Part shown: one piece after another, positions 14,201 through 20,299 of the stretch
Position numbering within the stretch: position 1 is the first letter of the stretch
How the letters are laid out: every line of letters begins with the position of its first letter
NCBI GenBank assembly: GCA_000310025.1
Contig: FN648521.1
Span: 4,419 to 24,717, forward strand
Reading direction: 5' to 3'
DNA length: 20,299 bases
Source: Ectocarpus siliculosus
Taxonomy: Eukaryota; Sar; Phaeophyceae; Ectocarpales; Ectocarpaceae
Made by a program: the position numbers and the translations under genes
The notes under the pieces: generated by a model
What the model saw: the letters and a program-made list of their open reading frames with translations, nothing else
Told to the model about the DNA's origin: nothing
The model's database searches: none

Positions 14201-17200
14201 TTTTTCATTTTGGATGCAAACGCTGTATGATATAATGTGCTCGAGTTTGGAGAAGCTGTTCTCGAAGCTGGCGATCCTGGTAGGGAAATTGTGTGTTGTT
14301 ACAAAACCTGATCGAGATTATTGTTCCCAATACAAAAGATACAACGGTAGGGATAAAACGATATTTTTGTTGTGTCGTTGCAACTGCGTGATGTCGCGTG
14401 CCCAGTGTTCAAATTCATGTTTTGCTCCAAGTTTGCGTGCAGACAGAGAGACCCGTTCTGTGCGTGCAGGCAGGAAGATCCCTGCTGCACGCAGATATCG
14501 GCCCATGAGCATGGACACATGATTTTTTTGCAGAATACACCCCCGCCGTTTTTTTTTCTTTCTTTTTTTGCGCGAATTAGAGGTTGGCGTGGACACAATT
14601 TGTCTTGTTGAAGAGTTACACCCCCCATTGCTTCTTTTTCCCTCTTTTTTTTTTTTCGCAAATTACAGGTTGGCCTGGACACGGTTTGTCCATAGGTGGA
14701 GAACACATTACCCGCCATTGTTTTTTTTTTCCTTGTTCTTTTTTTTTCGCGAAACACAGGTTGGCCTGGTCGCAGTGGCCGTCCGCGAAGGAATTCACAT
14801 TGGCGACGGTGGCGGCGGTCGCCAGACCTACGACGAACAGCAGCAGGAAGGGAGCGTCGCCGGCGACGGCATCGGTGGCAGGGAAGTGAGCAGGATAGCG
14901 TTCGGGTCGTGCACGTGAGTCTTGCTGCTTGCTTGGAATATGCATGTCTATCACAGCAGCCTTCCCGCCTTTTTTTTTCTGTATTGATGTATACTTCGAA
15001 GTATTGAACTGGATAAAGCAGCTGCAATCGGGGCAGTTTTCTGTTAGGTAAGCATGCTGGATAGAGCATGCATGTGGGGATCTTGGGCTGTAGAGTGCTC
15101 GTGTTACGGTCTGTCTGCGTACGCCCTCCCTCCCTGTTCTATTTCCCCGTACAACTAGCATCTCGCCAAGACGTTTCGTCTACCAAAATCATGCAGCATT
15201 CGTGGCTCCGAACTACGAGTGTAGTGAGACAAAAGGTCCTCGATCCTCTTTTTGCATCGGAGGCCCGTCTCATGCCGGAATGAGAGGGTACCCAACTACG
15301 CACCGGTGGCTCCGATATAAGAGGGTGGCGTGCAAAAAGGCCCTGGACCCTCTTATTCGGAGCCCCCGTTAGAAAGAGGGTACCCAACTGTACTACGGTG
15401 GGTCGAGTCCGTGGCAACCGATTTCGATCCTCTTTCAAACAAGGGCCCCATCCGCAGCGCCGGTTGAATACTGCCAACGCCTGGTTTATTGCCGGTGTTT
15501 TGGGCGGGCACAGACTGAATCACCAAGTTTTTGCAGTACTTTGAATAGTGCCGGTCCCTCTGAATAGTGCCGGTACCTACTTGGTCTGCTGAGGACCCCC
15601 ACGTATTTTGGAGCCTCCTCTTATGTTGTTGATGTTGTTGTTGTTGTTGTTGTTGTTGTCGTCTTCACATACAATAAGAGAACGCTCCGATCTCTCTACC
15701 CAGTACCTTCATCTGTCCGTACTGGTCAAACACGTGACAGAGCGATTCCCGTGGTCACAGGCTAACTTACCTAAAAAAGGTATGTGTTTGTATGTACTCT
15801 CTTATATTGGAGCCACAACCGCTGTATGTACACACCACACACTGAAAGAACAAAAAAAAACAAGTGATGTCTCCGGAGTGGGTTCATGAGGGCACAGCAG
15901 CGGTGCTGTCCAACGGGGTGGCGATGAAACATGACACGAGCAGCAGGCAGCAGGACCAGTTTCTCACACAGCTGGCGTGTTTTGAACCCACCCCCATGAG
16001 CAGCCGAGCGAACAGCAACAAAATCCGAAATAATTTTGTTTTTTCGAATCTGTGTTAATGTTGCACGCACGAAACACACGGTTGTATTGTAGTGTATTGC
16101 ATTGTATTGTATGACACGAGCAGCAGGCAGCAGGACCAGCTTCTTACACAGCTAGCGTGTTTTGGACTCACCCCCATGAGCAGCCCAGCGAACCGCAACG
16201 AACCAGATAGGTTTTGTTTTCGAATCTGTGTTCAGTCTTGTACGCACGAAACACACCGCCATAGTATTGTACTTGAAGTATTGTATTGTATTGTATTGTA
16301 TTGTATTGTATTGTATTGTAGTTTATTGTATTGTATTTTTTTTTTGCTTTGCCCTTTCGTTATTCGCCTTGGTGTGTGTATTTTGCTACGACTCGGACGA
16401 TTCATGATCCGATTTTTTCGTTTTCTGAGGAGTTGAAGCACCGATACCTTCGTTTTTCTGCGGTTGTTGGCGCTGCTGGAGTTACTCTCATTGTTACCGC
16501 CGGTTTGCAAGTATTTTTCGCCCCGTTTTCTTGCCTCCGTAAAAAAAAAAAAAAGTTTTTTTCCCCAGCTTTTCTTGTTTTTGTTGTTGCTGATTAATGT
16601 TCTGGTCGATTTGTCTCCGTTGCAGCCGTTCTCTTACCCTGGTGAAGAACAAAAGACGACCGCATGATTTATTTTTTGCTACTGATGCGCCTTCTCGTTG
16701 TTGTCGTCATCACGCTACAGCCGTTCGTACTCCGTGACCCCCGAAAAACGACCACATGTCTTTTTTGTTTTTTTTTTTTGTGCCGGCCGCTCGCGTGCGC
16801 ACGCGCACTTCCGGACATGGGGAGACAGGTCGAGGGGCATCCAGGACGATCCGGGGCAGCCTATCTGGACCCAAGCCATCATACCCGCGGAGCCGGACGC
16901 CTGGATCTGGGCCGGGGACATGGCGTACCTCGACAACCCGGCAAGTTGGTCCATGGGGGTACATACCCTATATGACACAAGATAACACACCCCCTGGACC
17001 GATTTTCAAAGCTCGATTTTCCAACAGCAGCAACAGTCGCAGGGCCGAAAACGGCTGCGTTGAAGCCGTCTGGTCGAGAGAGAGCTCTCTGAAAACGTAT
17101 CCCGTCGTCTATGCGTCCTCCTGGTCGTGGAGTATTCGAGCTTTGAACATCGGTCCAGGGTGCGTGCTATCTTGTGTCACATACGGTAGGCGGGCTCGCG

Positions 17201-19187
17201 GCGCTTTTTTCCACTTGTGGCCCATCGCGCAGAACCAGCAAAACTACCGTAGACGACACAAGATAACACACCCCGGTGATAACATTTTGGGCTTGAATTT
17301 TTTTTTTATCACCGGGTGTGGTATCCTGTGGGGGGTGTGTTATCTTGTGTACCCCGGGTGACAAAGTGCAGCTCGCAGGGGACCCTAAGGGGGTGTGATA
17401 AACCAGGGTGTGTGATAGCACGTCCGTATACCCACAGGGTGTGTTTGGGGGTGTGATAAATGAGGGAGTTTGAAAAAAAGGGGGCGTGATAGCACGTCCG
17501 AGTACCCACAGGGTGTGTTTGGGTGTGTGATAATGAGGAGGTGTAATACAAAGGGGGTGTTATCACTCTACTTGTAGAGTTGAGCCGCTGCTGCCGCACG
17601 CTTGAGGGGGTGTGGCATTGCGGGGGTGTGATAGCAATGCCTGTACGAACACTTGTGGTTCTGCGGAATGTGGTAAAACGAAGGAGCTTGACGGAGGTGA
17701 CGAAATGCCTGAGAACACGACCTCGGTAGCCGCAGAGTGTGCCATCCGTCCTGCCCCCTCGCACAAAAAAGTAGGCTGCTGCATGCCTTGCTCCTGGGTA
17801 CGGTCAAAAGAGAGTTACGCAGATGTTGTGTGTGTGTGCGATGCCCACCGGGCAGATGCTGCATCTCCCCGGTGATAGAAGGAGGGACCCCGTGAATGCA
17901 TGCGGCGTAACCTCAAAGGGGTGTGTCATCTTATGTAGCCCCGGTGATAATCGATGGTTTGTCCGAAACGCTTAAAGTTTTATCACCGTGGCGTCGCATT
18001 CTGTGGGGTGTGTGGTTTCTTGTGTGGGTGTTTTATCTTGTGCCGTCTACGGTAGTCTCGGTGCAACTCGTTCCCAGTTCACTTTTTTACCACTAGACCC
18101 AGTTGTTTCACCTTCTGCAACATTCATAGGAACGCACCGCCAAAACACGTTTCTTGTTTGTCTTCCTCCTGTTTCGGGGGAGAGGAGGGGGGTAGAGAGG
18201 AGCTGATGCAAGGGGAGGCTCTTGTCCTCCTTCAGTGGAATTTGGTGTGGGGAGGGGTTGTTCGAAAGAGATTTTCTGTAATCTCGTCCTTTTTTCACAG
18301 TCGAGTTGGTTGAGAGGATCGGGTGGGGGAGAGCCAATCGCCGCCGTCCTTTTTTTTCAGCGGAGTTGGTTGCAGAGGGGTTGATGAAGGGGAGGTTTGG
18401 TCCTGGTCCTTTGTCAGCGGAGTTGGTAGGGAGGAGGTGGTGGAGGGAACCCTTCCCGTTGCCATCGTCCTCCTCTGGTAGAGTTGCTGGGGAGGCGTTG
18501 ATTCAAGGCAAGCCGTTCTTGTCGCCCGTTGTCAGTGGAGTTGGTAGGGAGGCATTTTGTTGCAAGGCATGCCATTTTTGTCGCCCGTTTTCGGTGGGGG
18601 TGGTAGAGGGGAGTTGGTGAAGGGAATGTACTGGAAAGAGCATCCCTCCGACCACCCCGCCGGTAGTCGATCCTCCCGAGCCTGGGTCTATGTTTTTTTT
18701 TTTTTTTCCTGCTCTGGTCTCATCGCTCTCTTGCTCGCTTTTTTTTTTGTTTGTGTTTACTTTCTTTCTTGTTTCGATGAGTGCGTGGATTGCTTTTGTG
18801 TACATAGCCATCTTGCTCTGGTTTCGTGCTTCCTCGCTCCCTCGCTCTCCATTATTAGCGCGCCCATCGCTACTCCATGTCTTTCCCCAAGACCGCAACA
18901 TAGCTAACGCACATGCTGAGACTGACGTCTTTTCATTGGTCAAACGGTTAGCGCTGTCGATGGTATTATTGAAGACACCCACGCCCCGCCCACACTCGCA
19001 GACTCCAACACATTTGTTCTGCTTCTCTTGGCGTGTTCCCTCGACCGCTCCATTGTTGTCTGCTCAACTCTTTTTTTTTTTTTTCCCGTCGTCGGCCCGT
19101 GTCCTTCTTTTTCTGTTAGACCGTCAACTGCGATCTTTTGCCGGAGGACCCGGATTGCGTCTGCCGTGATACCTACATGAGGGTAGA
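11165..19187 (+). CDS. PhoD-like metallophosphatase, membrane-anchored, multi-exon, C-terminus beyond right edge
   Basis: Exons 11165-11277, 13945-14044, 14760-14914, 16829-16958 and 19120-19187 have GT-AG boundaries and matching phases. The joined protein starts with an acidic ~37-residue cytosolic tail, then a basic stretch. A ~24-residue hydrophobic segment follows (residues ~56-79), made only when exons 2 and 3 are joined. This predicts a type II signal anchor. After a Gly/Gln-rich linker come VSRIAFGSCT and PDAWIWAGDMAY, the start of a PhoD/alkaline phosphatase D-type metallophosphatase domain. In that family Cys of GSC, Asp of GD and the following Tyr contribute to metal binding (here about C122, D153, Y156). 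It is likely a secreted or lumenal phosphomonoesterase or phosphodiesterase. A Cys cluster (C170, C179, C181) follows. The rest of the catalytic domain is outside the window. Phosphate-responsive regulation is plausible but not visible. Confidence 0.87.
11575..12005. repeat. ~40-48-bp minisatellite
   Basis: About ten units built from CATGTCCTTCAGATCACC, (TCG/ATG)GAGCAAACATACC and CCGATCACC. All three forward frames stay open for 300-500 bases, purely because of the repeat. Confidence 0.93.
12141..12166. repeat. (GTCT)n microsatellite
   Basis: About six and a half CTGT/GTCT units in a row. Confidence 0.95.
12410..12763. repeat. GAATAGTGCC-family repeat, copy 1, interrupted by a MITE
   Basis: AGTGCCGGTTGAATA is followed by the MITE, then GTGCCC, GAATAGTGCCAGTGTTTTCG, GCGGGCACACACTGAAT and TACTTTGAAAAGTGCC. 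It is homologous to 15461-15600. Confidence 0.82.
12426..12651. mobile_element. MITE-like element, CCGTA family, copy 4, TA-flanked
   Basis: Terminal inverted repeats CCGTACTATATATGACACAA GATTACACCCC and GGGGTGTGTTATCTTGTGTC ATATACGG, flanked by TA on both sides. Its interior is the reverse complement of the copy at 16966-17186: same GAGAGCTCTCTCTCGACCAG and GCAGCAACAGTCGC-type blocks. Confidence 0.93.
13175..13282. repeat. ~30-bp minisatellite
   Basis: Four units of CCCCCGGAGATCTCGGAGAT and CTGTCGTAA with point changes. Confidence 0.92.
13548..13727. mobile_element. 180-bp MITE-like element with CAGTAGGTGGCCCGATAT ends
   Basis: Terminal inverted repeats CAGTAGGTGGCCCGATATTA TGGCA and TGCCACTATATCGGGCCACC TACTG, ~25 bp with one or two mismatches. 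The interior contains further AAATAGTGGCA / TGGCACTGCC subrepeats. It belongs to a different family from the CCGTA elements. Confidence 0.9.
13945..14044 (+). CDS. PhoD-like gene exon 2 (signal-anchor segment)
   Basis: 100 nt: one base completing Arg, then HARLETESERLARRSQRMLF and WALSAVAGLLAIL. The donor is CTG/GTACGT in phase 0. The acceptor GGGGGCAG is in a G-rich tract without pyrimidines, so the 5' edge is the least certain boundary. Basic residues precede the hydrophobic segment, consistent with a cytosolic N-terminus. Confidence 0.7.
14115..14332 (+). repeat. Two copies of the exon 2 donor region
   Basis: Real: GGCTATTCTG/GTACGTAAGG at 14035-14054, then TTGTTGTTGCAG and TTGATCGAGATTGTAGTTCC. 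Copy at 14265-14332: GGCGATCCTG/GTAGGGAAAT, then GTTGTTACA and CTGATCGAGATTATTGTTCC, with GT kept. Copy at 14115-14155: GGCTATCCTAGCAGGGGATT, with GT lost. Confidence 0.85.
14571..14700 (+). repeat. Two tandem copies of the exon 3 acceptor region
   Basis: Poly-T, CGCGAATTAGAG/GTTGGCGTGGACACA (from 14571) and CGCAAATTACAG/GTTGGCCTGGACACG (from 14657) precede the real CGCGAAACACAG/GTTGGCCTGGTCGCA (14748). The period is ~86-91 bases. AG is kept in both copies. Confidence 0.92.
14760..14914 (+). CDS. PhoD-like gene exon 3 (rest of anchor, RIAFGSC)
   Basis: 155 nt, 51 codons plus AC. The acceptor is AACACAG and the donor is GTGAGT. It begins VGLVAVAV, which extends the membrane segment. It then has a low-complexity Gly/Gln linker and ends GGREVSRIAFGSC, the first beta strand and metal-ligand Cys of PhoD-like phosphatases. 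Confidence 0.88.
14953..15145. repeat. Two joined GTTGGATAAAGCATGC family members
   Basis: CAGCAGCCTTCCCGCC, poly-T and TGAACTGGATAAAGCAGCTG are followed by GGTAAGCATGCTGGATAGAG and CATGC, then GTCTGCGTACGCCCTCCCTC and CCTGTTCTA. Confidence 0.78.
15228..15450. repeat. Palindrome-rich repeat with GAGGGTACCCAACT direct repeats
   Basis: GGCTCCGATATAAGAGGGT (15308-15326) and ACCCTCTTATTCGGAGCC (15347-15364) form a hairpin. AGAGGGTACCCAACT recurs at 15284-15298 and 15376-15390. CGATCCTCTTT flanks both sides (15239, 15424). Confidence 0.82.
15461..15600. repeat. GAATAGTGCC-family repeat, copy 2
   Basis: GCCGGTTGAATACTGCC, CCGGTGTTTTGGGCGGGCAC AGACTGAAT, TACTTTGAATAGTGCCGGTC and TGAATAGTGCCGGTACC. 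It is the uninterrupted relative of 12410-12763. Confidence 0.82.
15624..15775. repeat. (AAC)n-tailed dispersed repeat, copy 2
   Basis: (TTG)n at 15624-15659 is followed by GTCTTCACATACA, GATCTCTCTACCCAGTACCT, ATCTGTCCGTACTGG, ACACGTGACAGAGCGATTCC and GTGGTCACAGGCTAACTTAC. Confidence 0.88.
15931..16285. repeat. 180-bp tandem duplication
   Basis: ATGACACGAGCAGCAGGCAG starts both units (15931 and 16111). The units are about 85% alike and end in TATTG-rich sequence. A DTSSRQQDQ(F/L)LTQLACF frame is shared, but stops and indels outside it argue against coding. Confidence 0.93.
16279..16337. repeat. (TATTG)n microsatellite
   Basis: About eight perfect TATTG units followed by imperfect ones. The same motif in short form ends the first unit of the neighbouring duplication. 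Confidence 0.95.
16829..16958 (+). CDS. PhoD-like gene exon 4 (WAGDMAY)
   Basis: 130 nt: one base plus 43 codons, phase 0 at the end. It encodes SRGIQDDPGQPIWTQAIIPA, then EPDAWIWAGDMAYLDNPASW and SMG. QPIW..AI....PDAWIW.GD..Y is the classical PhoD block. The acceptor is GGAGACAG and the donor is GTACAT. A MITE-like element starts 5-8 bases past this exon. Confidence 0.93.
16966..17186. mobile_element. MITE-like element, CCGTA family, copy 5, TA-flanked
   Basis: Terminal inverted repeats CCCTATATGACACAAGATAA CACACCCC and GGTGCGTGCTATCTTGTGTC ACATACGG, flanked by TA. The interior is inverted relative to 12426-12651 and about 90% alike by eye. Confidence 0.93.
17247..18052. mobile_element. ~0.8-kb composite element of the CCGTA family
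   Basis: Ends CCGTAGACGACACAAGATAA CACACCCC and GGGTGTTTTATCTTGTGCCG TCTACGG, with TA on both flanks. Each end carries a sub-hairpin CCGGTGATAA...TTATCACCG (17273-17315, 17941-17988). The middle is a GGTGTGATA-type tandem repeat. No transposase frame is seen. Confidence 0.82.
17395..17575. repeat. ~80-bp tandem repeat inside the composite element
   Basis: GTGATAGCACGTCCG, TACCCACAGGGTGTGTTTGG and GTGTGATAA recur at ~17412 and ~17487. More diverged GGGGGTGTGATA units lie around them. Confidence 0.88.
18298..18620. repeat. ~60-80-bp minisatellite
   Basis: About five or six units of (T)CAG.GGAGTTGGTAGGGAGG followed by TTGATG.AAGG and GTCCT / GTCGCCCGT. Several units begin with poly-T plus CAG, resembling acceptors, but no exon with this sequence was found. 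Confidence 0.85.
19120..19187 (+). CDS. PhoD-like gene exon 5 (Cys-rich)
   Basis: 68 nt: TVNCDLLPEDPDCVCRDTYM then RV plus GA. The acceptor is TTCTGTTAG and the donor is GTGAGT at 19188. An alternative donor GTAGAG at 19183 would end the exon five bases earlier, in phase 0. The phase from exon 4 is kept. A C-x-n-P-x-x-P-x-C-x-C cluster directly after the GD block occurs in eukaryotic members of this phosphatase group. Confidence 0.78.
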
Positions 19188-19537
19188 GTGAGTATATTCT
19201 TTCACTGTTTATGTTCCGAGTGATTTCACTTTTGTTTTTTTTTATTTACTTTGTTCTCCCGGGAGGTAGTGAGCGTTTTGACTTTTGCTTTCGTTTTATT
19301 TTGCTTCATGAGACTAGAGTGAGTATTTCCACTCTTTTCTCGCGCTTTCTTTTCGTGCAAGAGGGAAGAGTGTGGTTTTGCACTTGTTGCGTTCCTTTCT
19401 GTTTCCTGCAAGAGGTAGAGTGAACGTCTTTTTCACTTTTTGTTTCCGCTTGTTTTCCTACACGAGGCTACAAGGAGTGTGCCTTCACTGTTTTTCTCCC
19501 TAAGTTTTGCATAGTGGGTAGGGTGAGTATAGTACTG
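19176..19537 (+). repeat. ~50-60-bp minisatellite seeded by the exon 5 donor
   Basis: The real boundary reads CATGAGGGTAGA/GTGAGTAT (19177-19196). Variants follow at 19262, 19307 (CATGAGACTAGAGTGAGTAT), 19356, 19405, 19458 and 19509 (GGGTAGGGTGAGTATAG). Each is followed by T-rich TTCACTTTTTGTTTCC-type spacer. Confidence 0.87.
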
Positions 19538-20299
19538 TGTTCACTTCGTTTTCTTCTGTTAACACCGGCTAGCGGACCGCTTCGAAACATCGGCCCTTCC
19601 ACATATCGCACTGACACAAACTCACGTTTATGCCTACGGTCTGCTGTTGCCTGATTGTAATCGCGTTTTGCAGTTGGCCTTTTTTTGGGTGGGAAGGTGA
19701 AAACGAGACACGTGAGTCTAGGCCTTGCTCTAGTGATTGGGGTCCGTTTTTGGCTCGCAGGCGTTCTGATTTTAGTCGTTCGAACGTCAGGGCGACCTCT
19801 GTTTTCTCTATGAACAATGTTAATTTCATTCTTGACGGCGTTGATACGTGGAGCTCGCTGTTATGGTTTCATTGGTCTACGTGTTGTCGGGGTGAACATG
19901 GGTTTTCATTGTTTGGGTGCCGTAAGACGTCCTCGTTTCATTTCGGTTGTTGTTGTTTCATTGTTACATTGACTTTTTCATCGTATTTCCGAGCTTGTCT
20001 CGGTTTTACTGCATTTTCGCCTGACGCTTGTCTTGACGCAATGGATTTTTTGGCCATGTGGACATTTGCCATTTCATTCGCTGTCTCCAGCTTTTCCCAC
20101 CCTGCCTTTTTTTGTGGGGGGGGGAGTCCTCTCTGTCTTTGTCTGTGAATGTGTTCAGCTGCTTTGGCACAGGTCACTTGGTCGACCGATCCCTCCTTTT
20201 GAGGCAACCTGGCCCAACATACCCTAGGGTTGCTACTGCGACCCCCGCACCTCCCCCCCTTCCGCAATAAATATGACCCAAAAGAGACTTCTGTCGGAA
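19188..20299. other. PhoD-like gene intron after exon 5 (partial)
   Basis: The first 350 bases are a donor-derived minisatellite (19176-19537). The rest is T-rich with no exon I can recognise. The next PhoD exon is probably beyond the window. Confidence 0.6.

Larger units (their letters stand above)
14045..14759. other. PhoD-like gene intron 2-3, with copies of both boundaries
   Basis: Donor-side copies are at 14115-14155 and 14265-14332. Acceptor-side copies are at 14571-14605 and 14657-14692. Poly-T tracts precede each acceptor copy. Confidence 0.8.
14915..16828. other. PhoD-like gene intron 3-4
   Basis: It contains GTTGGATAAAGCATGC-family sequence (14953-15145), a hairpin-rich repeat (15228-15450), GAATAGTGCC-family copy 2, an (AAC)n-tailed repeat, a 180-bp tandem duplication (15931-16285), (TATTG)n and a short CAGCCGTTC tandem (16625-16780). 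No further exon is supported. Confidence 0.65.
16959..19119. other. PhoD-like gene intron 4-5
   Basis: It opens almost directly into a MITE (16966-17186), then a larger CCGTA-family element (17247-18052), then a GGAGTTGG minisatellite (18298-18620) and poly-T-rich sequence. No coding exon is recognised. Confidence 0.7.

Noticed and set aside
15864-16436. Possible tandemly duplicated small gene with DTSSRQQDQ motif
   Set aside because: The similarity extends through non-coding and microsatellite parts. Frames are short and broken, and it lies in a PhoD-like intron.
18298-18620. Copies of an exon acceptor (poly-T plus CAG then GGAGTTGG)
   Set aside because: No exon in the window begins with this sequence, so I cannot count it as boundary duplication. 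It is kept as a minisatellite.
19630-20148. 172-codon plus-strand frame as the next PhoD exon
   Set aside because: It shows no PhoD motifs and has Phe/Ser/Cys-rich, T-rich composition typical of this intron.

Overview
This is a eukaryotic nuclear window. It has short, phase-consistent coding exons with GT-AG splice sites, long introns full of microsatellites and minisatellites, and several dispersed repeat families. The exon sequences are stramenopile- or plant-like. The exon/intron architecture and repeat-rich introns suggest a brown alga (Ectocarpus-like). That assignment is an inference from style, not from a database match.

Two protein genes can be reconstructed and they are divergent (head to head). 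On the minus strand, positions ~7990 down to the left edge hold an aspartate kinase. It is the first enzyme of the lysine/threonine/methionine/isoleucine pathway. Eight exons are resolved and all seven junctions are phase-compatible. The C-terminus runs off the left edge, and the true start codon is not settled. On the plus strand, position 11165 to the right edge hold a PhoD-like metallophosphatase with an N-terminal signal anchor. Five exons are resolved with four phase-compatible junctions, and the C-terminal part lies beyond the right edge. About 3.2 kb separate the two genes. I see no convincing coding sequence there, only repeats.

The non-coding DNA is the most interesting part. Most introns contain extra copies of their own exon/intron boundary: a few to ~100 bases of exon plus adjacent intron, repeated inside the same intron. 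The clearest case is the aspartate kinase intron at 3357-4732. It holds four tandem degenerate copies of the 5' end of the next exon, each keeping the splice-acceptor AG, and at least three copies of the donor of the previous exon, plus one more near 4022. Other cases are at 444-504, 830-888, 1421-1652, 4980-5006, 6235-6336, 14115-14332, 14571-14700 and 19262-19537. Introns here seem to have grown by local duplication across splice sites.

Several interspersed families are also visible. One is a MITE-like family with long terminal inverted repeats (ends CCGTA...ACACAAGATAACACACCCC): five copies of 220-250 bp plus a larger ~0.8-kb relative. One copy is nested in another repeat, which reveals a probable TA target duplication, and one begins 5 bases inside a PhoD intron. 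Others are a second 180-bp MITE-like element, a three-copy ~120-150-bp family ending in an (AAC)n tail, a multi-copy family with the motif GTTGGATAAAGCATGC, and a two-copy family with the motif GAATAGTGCC. Hairpins and many minisatellites fill the rest.
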